A stretch of DNA of 64,000 bases, from NCBI RefSeq assembly GCF_003014485.1, contig NZ_PYGA01000001.1:1-64000 (forward strand), written 5' to 3'. Below are positions 51,554-60,880 of this stretch, in pieces (within the stretch, counting starts at the first letter, position 1; each line of letters opens with the position of its first letter). A model generated the notes under the pieces. It was not told the DNA's origin and ran no database searches. It worked only from the letters and a program-made list of their open reading frames with translations. The translations under genes were made by a program, and so were the position numbers. The stretch comes from Murinocardiopsis flavida. GTDB taxonomy: Bacteria > Actinomycetota > Actinomycetes > Streptosporangiales > Streptosporangiaceae.

Positions 51554-51593
51554 GTTAAATACTTTTACTGCATTACATGGATGGGGAGGCGTC

Positions 51594-52520
51594 GTGCGGG
51601 ATCGATTCACCCTCGACCAGCTGCGCGGATTCGTCGCGGTCGCCGAGGAGCGCCACTTCGGTCGCGCCGCGGACCGTCTCAACATGACCCAACCGCCGCT
51701 GAGCAGGCAGATCCAGCGGCTTGAGCGCACGCTCGACGTGGAGCTGCTGCACCGCGCCTCCCGCACGGTCCAGCTGACCCCGGCGGGCGATGCGTTCCTC
51801 GCCGACGCGCGGCGGATGCTCGGGCTGGCCGACGCGGCGCCGCTGACCGCGCGCAGCGCGGCCCGCGGCACCGCCGGGGCGCTGCGCATCGGGTTCACGG
51901 CGGTATCGGCGCTGACGGTGCTCGGCACCTGGATCAAGGCCGTCAAGCTGAACATGCCGGAGGTCGAGCTGACGCTGACCGAGATGGTCAGCAGGGACCA
52001 GGTCGAGGCGCTGCGCACGGACCGGCTGCATGTCGGACTCGCCCGCGGTGTCCCGGCATCCGACCTGATCAGCGCGCGTCGCGTGCACGTCGAGAGCCTC
52101 ATCCTCGCCTGCCCGCGCCACCACCCGCTCGCGGGGCTGCGGCGCCCGCCGAGCCTCGCGGAGATCGGTCGGCACGACGTCGTCGGCTACGCCCCGATCG
52201 CGGCGCGCTACCTGTACGAGCTCGTCGTCACCTGCTTCCGCGAAGCGGGCGTGGAGCCGCGCTACGTCCAGCACGTCGACCAGGTGCACAGCCTGCTCGC
52301 GCTGGTCAACGCCGGGCTCGGGGTCGGGATCGTGCCCCGTTCCGCCTCGCGGCTCCGCCTCCCCAACCTCGCCTTCACCGAGATCGACGCCCTGCGGCCC
52401 GACCTGGTCGAGACCCACTGCCTCTGGCGGACCGGGCACGGAAATCCGGCACTGGACGCGCTTCTGGCGGTCCCCGAAACCCACGCCGTCACTCTTGACG
52501 GCCCATTGCCACCGGCTTAG
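51594..52520 (+). CDS. LysR-family transcriptional regulator
   Basis: A 308-aa regulator. The N-terminal helix-turn-helix is LDQLRGFVAVAEERHFGRAA...PPLSRQI (about 5-40) and the rest is the periplasmic-binding-like effector domain. GTG 51594 has GGGGAGG 5 bases upstream. It is divergent from the dehydratase gene and 126 bp upstream of the ABC importer genes on the same strand, so it probably controls breakdown of an aldarate taken up by that importer. Confidence 0.92.
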   Translation: MRDRFTLDQLRGFVAVAEERHFGRAADRLNMTQPPLSRQIQRLERTLDVELLHRASRTVQLTPAGDAFLADARRMLGLADAAPLTARSAARGTAGALRIGFTAVSALTVLGTWIKAVKLNMPEVELTLTEMVSRDQVEALRTDRLHVGLARGVPASDLISARRVHVESLILACPRHHPLAGLRRPPSLAEIGRHDVVGYAPIAARYLYELVVTCFREAGVEPRYVQHVDQVHSLLALVNAGLGVGIVPRSASRLRLPNLAFTEIDALRPDLVETHCLWRTGHGNPALDALLAVPETHAVTLDGPLPPA

Positions 52521-52646
52521 CATCCGTCTACACATGCAGACCGAATGCGTGTTTCTGAACACATGCGGCCTGGACGGATCCCCACCTCGGCACCGACCGC
52601 CCCTCCGCCACGGCTCCGCCCGCTCCATCCGACCATCGGAGAGACG

Positions 52647-54233
52647 ATGCAGCCTCCCGCACGTCCCCCATTGCGCGGCGGACGGCCCCGGGCCCTTGCG
52701 GCCGCAGCGGCTCTCGTCGCCCTCACCCCGATCAGCGCCTGCGCCGTCGCCAACAGCGACGACACCGGGACCACGGGCGGCGGCGAGGGCACCCTGCGCA
52801 TCGTCCTCGCCCAGGAACCGCCGACACTGGATCCCTGCGACGCGTCGCTGACAGCCACCGGCGCCGTCGTGCGCTCCAACATCAGCGAACCGCTCATCGA
52901 ACGCGATCCGACATCGGGCGAGCTCGAACCGCTGCTGGCCACCGAGTGGCACCGCACCGACCCCACCACCTGGCGCCTCGACCTCCGCTCCGGCGTCACG
53001 TTCCACGACGGGCAGCCCTTCACCGCCGAGGACGCCGCCTTCTCCATCGACCGCGCCGTGCACTCCGACGTCGCGTGCAACGTGGACGGCTACGTCTTCG
53101 GCGGCACGGAACTCGACGTGCAGACCGACGGCGCGGCCGCGCTGACCGTCACCACGGCCGAACCCGACCCGGTCCTGCCGCTGCGCCTCAGCTTCATCGA
53201 GGTCGTCCCCCGGACCACGAGTACCGACGCCAAGGTCCGCACGCCCGTCGGCACCGGCCCCTACGCCATCGACAAGTGGGAGACGGGGGTGTCGATCGCC
53301 CTCCGCCGCAACGACTCCTACTGGGGGGACGCCCCGGCCTACCCCCGGGCGCGCTACGTCTGGCGGTCGGAGCCCAGTGTGCGGGCGGCGATGATCGACA
53401 ACGGCGAGGCCGAGCTGTCGGCCGCGCTCAACCCCGAGGACGCCACCGAGGACAACTCGGTCGCCTACCCCAACAACGAGACCACCGCGCTGCGGCTGGA
53501 CGGGACGCAGCCGCCGCTCGACGACATCCGGGTCCGCAAGGCGATCGGCATGGTGATCGACCAGGGCGCCATCGCGGACGTGCTTTTCGCCGGGCTCGCC
53601 GACCCGGCCGCGCAGCTCGTCCCCGACGGGGTGGTCGGGCACAACGCCGACCTCCGGGCGGCACCCCCCGATTTCACGGCCGCGCGCGCACTGGTCGCCG
53701 ACGCCGCCGACGACGGGGTGCCGACCGGGAAGCGCATCTCGCTGATCGCCCGCAACGGCCAGTTCCCGCGGGTCTCGGAGACGGCGGAGGCCCTGCAATA
53801 CCAAATGGCCCGGCTCGGCCTGAACGTGCGGATCCAGATGACCGATTCAGCCGCCCACCTGGAGTACCAGCTCCGGCCGTTCCCCAAGGGGGCCGGACCG
53901 GTGGCGCTGCTGATCATGCACGGCAACCAGACCGGCGACGGGGCGTTCACCACCAGCCAGTACCTGCTGAGCGACGGCCCGCAGTCGACGTTCGGCACCG
54001 CCGCGCTGGACGAGCGGATCGCGGCGGCGGGGGCCCTGTCGGGCGACCGCAGGCAGGACGCCTTCGCGGCGGTGTTCGCCGCCCAGAACGACGACGTCGC
54101 CCAGTACGTGCACCTCGCGCACATGCGCGGGCTGCTGGGACGGTCGGCGGACGTGCGGTACGAACCGAACTCCGCCACCGGCGACGAACTGCGGCTGGCC
54201 GACGTCCGGCCCGCGCACCGGAAGGGGTCCTGA
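52647..54233 (+). CDS. ABC importer substrate-binding lipoprotein (family 5, Dpp/Opp type)
   Basis: A 528-aa binding protein. A lipoprotein signal runs to the lipobox ISAC (Cys34), followed by a Gly-rich linker. The mature protein begins LRIVLAQEPPTLDPCDAS and contains the SBP family 5 pattern (LATEWH, WRLDLRSGVTFHDGQPFTAEDAAFSI). Family members bind oligopeptides, nickel or sugars. ATG 52647 has GGAGA 5 bases upstream. First gene of a five-gene importer operon; aldarate or oligouronide uptake is suggested by the catabolic genes on both sides. Confidence 0.93.
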   Translation: MQPPARPPLRGGRPRALAAAAALVALTPISACAVANSDDTGTTGGGEGTLRIVLAQEPPTLDPCDASLTATGAVVRSNISEPLIERDPTSGELEPLLATEWHRTDPTTWRLDLRSGVTFHDGQPFTAEDAAFSIDRAVHSDVACNVDGYVFGGTELDVQTDGAAALTVTTAEPDPVLPLRLSFIEVVPRTTSTDAKVRTPVGTGPYAIDKWETGVSIALRRNDSYWGDAPAYPRARYVWRSEPSVRAAMIDNGEAELSAALNPEDATEDNSVAYPNNETTALRLDGTQPPLDDIRVRKAIGMVIDQGAIADVLFAGLADPAAQLVPDGVVGHNADLRAAPPDFTAARALVADAADDGVPTGKRISLIARNGQFPRVSETAEALQYQMARLGLNVRIQMTDSAAHLEYQLRPFPKGAGPVALLIMHGNQTGDGAFTTSQYLLSDGPQSTFGTAALDERIAAAGALSGDRRQDAFAAVFAAQNDDVAQYVHLAHMRGLLGRSADVRYEPNSATGDELRLADVRPAHRKGS

Positions 54234-54234
54234 C

Positions 54235-55164
54235 ATGGTGACCTTCCTGCGCAAACGGGTCGTCTCCAGCGCAATCCCGCTGCTGTTCGTCGTGTTCGGC
54301 GTGTTCTGCCTGGCGCGGCTGACCGGCGACCCCGTCAACCTCTACCTCCCGCTGAGCGCGACCCCGGAGCAGCGGGCGGAGTTCGCCGCGGCGAACGGGC
54401 TGGACCAGCCCGTCCTGGTGCAGTTGTGGGACTACCTCGGCCAGATCGCGCGCCTGGACTTCGGCGAGTCCCTGCGCACCGGGCAGTCCGCTGCGGAGAT
54501 GGTGTTCGCCGCGTTCCCCGCCACCCTCCAGCTGGCCGCCGTCACCATGCTCATCGCCGTCGCCGGCGCCGTCCTGATCGGCTGCGCCGCCGCCTACCGG
54601 CCGAACTCCCCCGCCGACCGCGTGTGCAGCTTCCTGTCGATGACGGCGGCCAGCATCCCGGACTTCTGGTTCGCGATCATGGGCGTCCTCGTCTTCGGCG
54701 TCACACTGGGGTGGCTGCCGACATCCGGCGTGACCGGCGGGGCCGAGGTCTGGGTGCTGCCCATCGCCACCCTGCTGATCCGGCCGTTCGGCGTCCTGGT
54801 GCAGGTGGTACGCGGTGCGATGGTCGCGGCGCTCACCGCGCCCTACACCAGGGTCGCGCGCAGCAAGGGCGCCAGCGAGAAACGGGTGGTCTTCGGGCAC
54901 GCACTGCGCAACGCGGCCATGCCGGCGCTCACCGTCGCCGGCGACCTCGCCATCGGCCTCGTCAACGGCGCGGTCGTCGTCGAGACGATCTTCGGCTGGC
55001 CCGGCATCGGCAAGCTGATGATCGACTCCGTCCTCCAGCGCGACTTCGCCGTCCTCCAGGCCGCCGTCCTGCTGACCGCGGTGACGATCTTCACGCTCAA
55101 CATCCTCATCGACGCGTGCTACGCCCTGCTCGACGCCCGAGTGCGCCAGGCCGCGCCGGCCTGA
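54235..55164 (+). CDS. ABC importer permease 1 (DppB/OppB type)
   Basis: A 309-aa inner-membrane permease with six helices. It starts with the family-typical helix (VSSAIPLLFVVFGVFCLAR), then LDFGESLRTGQ, and the EAA-loop region VARSKGASEKRVVFGHALRNA that contacts the ATPases. It starts 1 base after the binding-protein stop. Confidence 0.93.
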   Translation: MVTFLRKRVVSSAIPLLFVVFGVFCLARLTGDPVNLYLPLSATPEQRAEFAAANGLDQPVLVQLWDYLGQIARLDFGESLRTGQSAAEMVFAAFPATLQLAAVTMLIAVAGAVLIGCAAAYRPNSPADRVCSFLSMTAASIPDFWFAIMGVLVFGVTLGWLPTSGVTGGAEVWVLPIATLLIRPFGVLVQVVRGAMVAALTAPYTRVARSKGASEKRVVFGHALRNAAMPALTVAGDLAIGLVNGAVVVETIFGWPGIGKLMIDSVLQRDFAVLQAAVLLTAVTIFTLNILIDACYALLDARVRQAAPA

Positions 55165-55180
55165 GACGGAGGAACCCCCG

Positions 55181-56194
55181 ATGACCGCCACCCCCCAAGA
55201 CCCGGGCCCCACCGCCCAAGATCCGGGCCCCGCTCCCCAGGACCCGGGCCCCGCTCCCCAGGACCCGGCCGCCGCGCCCCGCCCGGCACCGCGCCCGGCA
55301 CGCTGGTGGACGCTGCTCGGCGGCGACCGGTTCGCCGCAGCCGCCGCGGTCGTCCTCGGACTGGTCCTGACAGCGGCGCTCCTGGGCCCCGTCCTCCTCG
55401 GCGACGCGGCCGAACGCCAGGACCTGCGCGCGTCGCTGCGCCCGCCGTCGCTCGACCACGGCGTCCTCGGCCTGCTCGGCACCGACGTCCTCGGCCGCAG
55501 CATGCTCGCCCGGCTGATCGACGCGGCGGGCACGACGCTGTCCGTCGCGCTCCCCGCGGTCGTGTGCTCGCTGGTCATCGGCTCGGCGATCGGCATGTGG
55601 GCCGGCTACCACGGCGGCCTCAGGGAGAGCGCCGCGATGCGGGTCGCCGACGTGATCCTGAGCTTCCCGTCGCTGCTGCTGGCCGTGGTCGCGCTGTACG
55701 TGTTCACGCCGAGCGTCGCCAACCTGGTGCTGATTCTCGCGATCACGCGGATCCCGGTCTACCTGCGCACCGCCCGCGCCGAGGCGGCCGAGCTCAGGAG
55801 CCGGCTGTTCGTCGACGCGGCGCGGACCTTCGGCGCCGGCAGCGGGGCCACAATCTACCGGCACATCCTGCCGATCACCCTGCCCACGCTGCTGACCGTC
55901 GCCACGGTCGACTTCAGCTTCGTCATGCTCACCGAGTCGTCGCTGAGCTTCCTCGGGATCGGCATCCAGCCGCCCGACGTCAGCTGGGGCCTGATGGTCG
56001 CCCAGGGGCGGCAGTACCTGCAAACGGCGTGGTGGATCGCCGTACTGCCCGGGGTCGCGATCGTGATCACCACGGTCTCGGCCACCATCATCGCCGCGTG
56101 GGCGCGCCTCGCCACAGACCCCGCGCAGCGCTGGCGGCTGACGGCGCCGCGGGCGCGGCGCGCCCGCGCGAACCGAGGAGAGACGCCCTCATGA
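55181..56194 (+). CDS. ABC importer permease 2 (DppC/OppC type)
   Basis: A 337-aa permease. LLGTDVLGRSMLARLI and the EAA loop (AARTFGAGSGATIYRHILP) identify the DppC type, with six helices from about residue 45. The first 35 residues are unusual: a QDPGPAP heptapeptide is repeated three to four times, encoded by 21-bp direct repeats at about 55196-55268, in place of the normal short cytoplasmic tail. GGAGGA precedes the ATG. It overlaps the next gene by 4 bp. Confidence 0.92.
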   Translation: MTATPQDPGPTAQDPGPAPQDPGPAPQDPAAAPRPAPRPARWWTLLGGDRFAAAAAVVLGLVLTAALLGPVLLGDAAERQDLRASLRPPSLDHGVLGLLGTDVLGRSMLARLIDAAGTTLSVALPAVVCSLVIGSAIGMWAGYHGGLRESAAMRVADVILSFPSLLLAVVALYVFTPSVANLVLILAITRIPVYLRTARAEAAELRSRLFVDAARTFGAGSGATIYRHILPITLPTLLTVATVDFSFVMLTESSLSFLGIGIQPPDVSWGLMVAQGRQYLQTAWWIAVLPGVAIVITTVSATIIAAWARLATDPAQRWRLTAPRARRARANRGETPS

Positions 56195-57204
56195 CCGTCC
56201 CGACCCCCGCCGCGCCGCCCTCCGGCGCCGAACCGGCCCTTGAGGTCGAGAACCTCAGCGTCGACCTGAACACCGCGTCCGGAACGGTCCGGGCCGTCGA
56301 CGGCATCAGCTTCGCCGTCCGCAAAGGGGTGACGCTGGCGCTGCTCGGCGAGTCGGGCTGCGGCAAGTCCATGACCGCGCTGGCCGTCGCCGGGCTGCTC
56401 GACCCGGTCGCCGAGGTGGCCGAGGGCGCCGTCCGGGTCGGCGGCACCGACGTGCTGCGCCTCGGCCGCGCCGAGCGGAAGAGGCTCGCCGGGCCCGTGC
56501 TCTCGATCGTCTTCCAGGACGCGCTCACGGCGCTGAACCCGGTGCAGACCGTCGGCGCGCAGTTGGGCGAGCCGTTCCGCATCCACCAGGGCCTCTCGCG
56601 GCGCAAGGCGCGGGAGAAGGCGGTCGAGCTGATGCGGACCGTCGGGATCCCGGAGCCGCGCGCGCGGGCGCGCTCGTACCCGCACCAGTTCTCCGGCGGG
56701 ATGCGGCAGCGGCTGCTCATCGCGATGGCGGTGGCGCTCGGCCCCGACGTGCTGATCGCCGACGAGCCCACGACGGCGCTCGACGTGACCGTCCAGGCGC
56801 AGATCATGCAGCTCCTCGCCGACCTCCAGGCCGAGCACGACATGGCCGTCGTGCTGATCACGCACGACCTCGCCGTGGTCGCGGAGCGCGCCGACAACGT
56901 GGCCGTCATGTACGCGGGGACGGTGGTCGAGACCGGCCCCGTCCACGAGGTGTTCGCCGCACCGGGCCACCCCTACACCCGCGGCCTGCTCGACTCGGTG
57001 CCCGAGAACGTCGATCGGGGGCAGCGGCTGCGCTCGGTCCCCGGCAGCCCGCCCGAGCTGACGGCGATCCCCGCGGGCTGCGTGTTCCAGGCCCGCTGCC
57101 CGATGGCGCGCGACAGATGCGCCGAGGAGCGCCCGGCCCTCACACCGGCCGGCCCGTCCAGGGCCGCCGCCTGCCACTTCTCCGAGGAGCTCGCCAGTGC
57201 CTGA
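56191..57204 (+). CDS. ABC importer ATPase 1 (DppD/OppD type)
   Basis: A 337-aa ATPase. Walker A GESGCGKS near residue 53, signature FSGGMRQR, Walker B LIADEPTTALD, and the oligopeptide-transporter C-terminal extension with its Cys motif (GCVFQARCPMARDRC), which binds an iron-sulphur cluster in some members. ATG 56191 overlaps the permease stop, and its own stop lies 8 bp inside the next gene. Confidence 0.94.
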   Translation: MTVPTPAAPPSGAEPALEVENLSVDLNTASGTVRAVDGISFAVRKGVTLALLGESGCGKSMTALAVAGLLDPVAEVAEGAVRVGGTDVLRLGRAERKRLAGPVLSIVFQDALTALNPVQTVGAQLGEPFRIHQGLSRRKAREKAVELMRTVGIPEPRARARSYPHQFSGGMRQRLLIAMAVALGPDVLIADEPTTALDVTVQAQIMQLLADLQAEHDMAVVLITHDLAVVAERADNVAVMYAGTVVETGPVHEVFAAPGHPYTRGLLDSVPENVDRGQRLRSVPGSPPELTAIPAGCVFQARCPMARDRCAEERPALTPAGPSRAAACHFSEELASA

Positions 57205-58285
57205 CTCGCCCGGCCGGTCCGACACACCGGACGCGCCCGCCGTGCCTGACGCAACTGCCGCGACCGGCTCAGCTGCCGCGCCCGCCGCCTCCGCCGCGCA
57301 GGCCGGCGGGCCGCTGCTCTCGGCCACGGGCCTGCGGAAGTCCTTCCGGGTCGCGGGCGGCAACGGCGGAAAGGCCGACCTCACCGCGCTGGACGGGGTG
57401 GACCTCCACGTAGGCCGCGGGGAGACGCTCGGCCTCGTCGGCGAGTCCGGGTGCGGGAAGTCGACCCTCGCGCGCGTCCTCCTCCTGCTCGAACGGCCGG
57501 ACGCCGGGACGGTCCGGTTCGAGGGGACCGACCCGTTCGCGCTGCGCGGCAGGGACCTCCTGAAGTGGCGGCGCCGCGTGCAGATGGTGTTCCAGGACCC
57601 GTTCGCGTCGCTCAACGCGCGGATGAGCGCGGCCGACATCATCGGCGAGCCGTGGCGGACGCACCGCGACGCCGCCCCCGCCGACCGGGACCAGCGGGTC
57701 CGGGAGCTGCTCGACCTCGTCGGCCTGCGTCCCGGCGACGCCCGCCGCTACCCGGGCGAGTTCTCCGGCGGGCAGCGCCAGCGGCTGGGGATCGCCCGCG
57801 CCCTCGCCCTCGGGCCGGAGCTGATCGTGTGCGACGAGCCCGTCTCGGCGCTGGACCTCTCCGTCCAGGCGCAGGTGCTCAACCTGCTCGCCGACCTCCA
57901 GCAGCGCCTCGGCGTCTCCTACGTGTTCATCTCCCACGACCTGTCGGTGGTCCGGCATGTGGCGGACCGGGTCTCGGTGATGTACCTCGGCAAGGTCGTC
58001 GAGCACGGGCCCACCGAGAGCGTCTTCGAGCGGCCGCTGCACCCCTACACCGCGGCCCTCATGTCGGCCGCGCCGTCGCTGGGCGCCGCTCGGTCCGGCC
58101 GCCGTATCCTGCTGAGCGGCGAGATCCCGTCGCCGCTGGACCCGCCGTCGGGATGCCGGTTCCGCACCCGCTGCCGGCAGGCGACCGACCTCTGCGCGGA
58201 GACCCCGCCCGCTCCGGCCGAGGTGCGGGAGCACCACGAGACGCTGTGCCACTTCCCGCTGGAGGGCGCCCCGGCCGGCGCCTGA
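57197..58285 (+). CDS. ABC importer ATPase 2 (DppF/OppF type)
   Basis: A 362-aa ATPase with an Ala/Pro-rich leader of about 35 residues, then Walker A GESGCGKST, VFQDPFASLNARM, signature FSGGQRQRLG, Walker B IVCDEPVSALD and the C-terminal RFRTRCRQATDLC motif. GTG 57197 with GAGGAG upstream overlaps the previous stop. Last gene of the importer operon. Confidence 0.93.
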   Translation: MPDSPGRSDTPDAPAVPDATAATGSAAAPAASAAQAGGPLLSATGLRKSFRVAGGNGGKADLTALDGVDLHVGRGETLGLVGESGCGKSTLARVLLLLERPDAGTVRFEGTDPFALRGRDLLKWRRRVQMVFQDPFASLNARMSAADIIGEPWRTHRDAAPADRDQRVRELLDLVGLRPGDARRYPGEFSGGQRQRLGIARALALGPELIVCDEPVSALDLSVQAQVLNLLADLQQRLGVSYVFISHDLSVVRHVADRVSVMYLGKVVEHGPTESVFERPLHPYTAALMSAAPSLGAARSGRRILLSGEIPSPLDPPSGCRFRTRCRQATDLCAETPPAPAEVREHHETLCHFPLEGAPAGA

Positions 58286-58327
58286 AGCGTCCGGCGGCCG
58301 GGGCCTTGGTCCTCGGCGTCCGGGCCG

Positions 58328-58354
58328 CCGCGCCCCCGGCCGCTGGGGGCGCGG
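58328..58354. terminator. Bidirectional hairpin between importer and dehydrogenase genes
   Basis: Perfect 10-bp arms (58328-58337 with 58345-58354) around a 7-base loop, between convergent genes. Confidence 0.8.
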
Positions 58355-58360
58355 AGGGCG

Positions 58361-59347
58361 CTACGCCGCCGCGCGGACCACGTTCACCAGCGGGCGGCCC
58401 TCGGCCAGCCGCGCGATGTTGCCCGCGATCTCGGCGGCCCGGCCGGCGAACGTCTCCACGGTGTGCCCGGAGTGGTGCGGTGTCATGACGACGTTGTCGA
58501 GCGTGTCGAACGGGCGGGTGTACCCGCGGGAGCCGGTGCCGTCCTTGGGGTGGCCCCACCACACATCCAGCGCCGCTCCCCCGATGCGGCCCCCGGCGAG
58601 GGCGTCGTAGAGGGCGTCCTCGTCGACGATCGGGCCGCGCGACACGTTGACCAGCAGCGCGCCGGGGCGCATCAGGGCCAGTTCCGCCGCGCCGACCATC
58701 CCGGCCGTCGACTCCGTGAGCGGAACGGTCACCACGACGAGGTCCGATTCCGCCAGCAGCGCGGGGAGGCCGCCATTACCTTCGACGCGGTCCGGCCGCA
58801 CTCCGGCGGGCAGCGGAGCGGCGGGGTCGCGGCGCACCGCGCGGACCCGCATGCCCAGCGCCGCCGCCATCCGGGCGACCTCGCCGCCGATCGCGCCGAG
58901 CCCGATGACGCCCACTGTGCGCCCGGCGAGGGTGTCCCCCAGCGCGATGCCGGGGTCGACGGCGACGGACTCCCACCGGCCCTGGCGCAGCAGGCGTTCG
59001 GCGCGCCGGACACGGCGGGACAGCATGAGCGCCGCCATCACCACGTGCTCGGCGATCGAGCGCCCATGGTGGAAGGTGTTGCACACGGCCGTCCCCGGCG
59101 GCAGCGCGTCGAGCGCGATGCGGTCGAGGCCCGCACCGGTCACATGCACGAGCCGCAGCCCCCGCCCGGCCGCCGCCATCGCCTCGGTCACCCGCGACGC
59201 GACGAGGACGTCGGCGCCGAGCACCCCGGCGGCGACCTCGCTGTCGGGGCGCCCGGCGAGGAACTCCCAGTCGTGGCCGTCGGCGCCGCCGGACGTCAGC
59301 TCGGCGCGGAACCGGTCCAGGATCGGGTCGGCGAGCACGACCCTCAT
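58361..59347 (-). CDS. D-isomer-specific 2-hydroxyacid dehydrogenase
   Basis: A 328-aa NAD(P)-dependent enzyme. The nucleotide motif is GVIGLGAIGGEV, the substrate Arg lies in NVSRGPIVDEDAL and the catalytic His in PHHSGHT. It interconverts a 2-keto acid and a D-2-hydroxy acid. The ATG at 59347 matches the usual first strand; a GTG at 59386, overlapping the enolase stop as GTGA, would add 13 Gly/Pro/Ala residues and is also possible. Downstream of the glucarate-dehydratase-type gene on the same strand, so it probably handles a 2-keto acid from that pathway. Confidence 0.87.
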   Translation of the reverse strand: MRVVLADPILDRFRAELTSGGADGHDWEFLAGRPDSEVAAGVLGADVLVASRVTEAMAAAGRGLRLVHVTGAGLDRIALDALPPGTAVCNTFHHGRSIAEHVVMAALMLSRRVRRAERLLRQGRWESVAVDPGIALGDTLAGRTVGVIGLGAIGGEVARMAAALGMRVRAVRRDPAAPLPAGVRPDRVEGNGGLPALLAESDLVVVTVPLTESTAGMVGAAELALMRPGALLVNVSRGPIVDEDALYDALAGGRIGGAALDVWWGHPKDGTGSRGYTRPFDTLDNVVMTPHHSGHTVETFAGRAAEIAGNIARLAEGRPLVNVVRAAA

Positions 59348-59382
59348 CGGCGGCCCGGCGGGCCCGGCGGGCCCGGCGGGCG

Positions 59383-60672
59383 TCACCACCGGGGGGCCGA
59401 CGGGTCGAAGCCGGGCTCGAACCGGCGCATGTACCCGGTGTCGTCGCGCTCCCTGATCCCGCCGGAGAGGTACTGCTCGTGCAGCCGGGCGAGGGCGTCG
59501 CGGTCGAGCTCCACGCCGAGCCCCGGCGCCGTCGGGACCGCGACCGAACCCCCGGAGAACGCCAGCGCGCCCGGCACGATCACGTCGTCGGCCGGGTCCT
59601 TCCACGGCCAGTGGGTGTCGCAGGCGTAGGTCAGGTTGGGGGTGGCCGCCGCCAGGTGGGTCATCGCCGCGAGGCTGATGCCGAGGTGGGAGTTGGAGTG
59701 CATCGACAGGCCGAGGCCGAAGGTGTCGCAGATCGCGGCGAGGGAGCGCGAGCGCTCCAGGCCGCCCCAGAAGTGGTGGTCCGAGAGGACGACCTGGACC
59801 GCGTCCTGTGCGACCGCCGGTTTCACCTGGTCGAACGCCACCACGCACATGTTGGTCGCCAACGGCATGGACACCTCGCGGGCGACCTGCGCCATGGCGT
59901 CGATGCCGGTGGTCGGGTCCTCCAGGTACTCGATGACGCCGTCGAGCCCGGCGCCGACGCGGATGGCGGTCGCGGCGGTCCACGCCCCGTTGGGGTCGAT
60001 GCGCAGCGGGTGGTCGGGGAACGCATCGCGCAGGGCCAGAACCGCCTCGACCTCGGCCTCGGGCCGGAAGACCCCGCCCTTGAGCTTGATCGCGGTGAAC
60101 CCGTAGGCGTCGATCATCCGCTGCGCCTGCGCGACGATCTGGGCGGGGTCCAGCGCGGCGCCCCAGGCGTCGTCGGCGGCGCCGGGGTGGCCGGCCCACT
60201 TGTAGAACAGGTAGGCGCTGTAGTCGACGCGGTCGCGCAGGGCCCCGCCGAGCAGGTCGGCGACCGGGCGGCCGATCGACTTGCCCCGGATGTCCAGGCA
60301 GGCGACCTCGAACGGGGACATGACGCGGTCGACCGTGCTGCTGCCGGTGACCATGCCGCTCATGCCGTGCCCGCCCGTGCCGCGGTCGGCGGCGAGCGCG
60401 CCGTGCACTGCGGCGGCGAGCGCATGGGTGTGCCACACGTCGATACCGGTGATGGCCTGCGCCGCGACGCGGAGCCGGTCGAGGTGACCGGCGTCGCCGT
60501 AGGACTCCCCGAGCCCGACGAGGCCGGAGTCGGTGACGACCTCCACGACGGCCCGCAGCGCCAGCGGTTCGTGCACCCCGACCGTGTTGAGCAGGGGCAG
60601 GTCGCGGAAGGCGATCGGCGTGATGCGCACCTCGGCGATGCGGTGCCGCTCGGCGGTCACTTCGTTGCTCAC
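59383..60672 (-). CDS. Glucarate dehydratase-family protein (enolase superfamily)
   Basis: A 429-aa TIM-barrel enzyme. KxK motif in AIKLKGG, metal ligands in RIDPNGAW and YLEDPTTG, and the catalytic His in SMHSNSHLGIS place it with glucarate dehydratases, which convert D-glucarate (or idarate) to 5-keto-4-deoxyglucarate. Length is close to the family norm (about 440). The KdgD-like gene at 50.6 kb would use this product. Other acid-sugar dehydratase specificities of the subgroup cannot be excluded. Confidence 0.88.
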   Translation of the reverse strand: MSNEVTAERHRIAEVRITPIAFRDLPLLNTVGVHEPLALRAVVEVVTDSGLVGLGESYGDAGHLDRLRVAAQAITGIDVWHTHALAAAVHGALAADRGTGGHGMSGMVTGSSTVDRVMSPFEVACLDIRGKSIGRPVADLLGGALRDRVDYSAYLFYKWAGHPGAADDAWGAALDPAQIVAQAQRMIDAYGFTAIKLKGGVFRPEAEVEAVLALRDAFPDHPLRIDPNGAWTAATAIRVGAGLDGVIEYLEDPTTGIDAMAQVAREVSMPLATNMCVVAFDQVKPAVAQDAVQVVLSDHHFWGGLERSRSLAAICDTFGLGLSMHSNSHLGISLAAMTHLAAATPNLTYACDTHWPWKDPADDVIVPGALAFSGGSVAVPTAPGLGVELDRDALARLHEQYLSGGIRERDDTGYMRRFEPGFDPSAPRW

Positions 60673-60748
60673 CCTGTCCTCCGGCGTCGCGGTGCCGGCG
60701 GCAGCCGCCGGCCATCGGTGCGTACAGGGGCACCCTAACCAGGAATTG

Positions 60749-60770
60749 TTTATATGGGTAGACGATCGTC
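60749..60770 (-). promoter_or_regulatory. Control region of the glucarate-dehydratase operon
   Basis: On the minus strand a TATAAA box (60754-60749) lies 77 bp before the ATG, with the perfect palindrome GACGATCGTC (60761-60770) just upstream, a plausible IclR or LysR site. Confidence 0.35.
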
Positions 60771-60831
60771 AGAATGTAAGACAGTTTTCGCGCGTGAGCG
60801 GGGCACGCGCGGCGGTCGCAGCGGTCGCGAC

Positions 60832-60878
60832 GTGCGCGGCGGTCGCGGCGTGCGCGGCGGTCGCGCCGTGCGCGGCGG
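60832..60878. repeat. 18-bp tandem repeat next to the IclR gene
   Basis: Units beginning GTGCGCGGCGGTCGCG occur at 60832, 60850 and (shortened) 60868, ending 2 bp before the IclR stop codon. No coding role. Confidence 0.8.
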
Positions 60879-60880
60879 TG

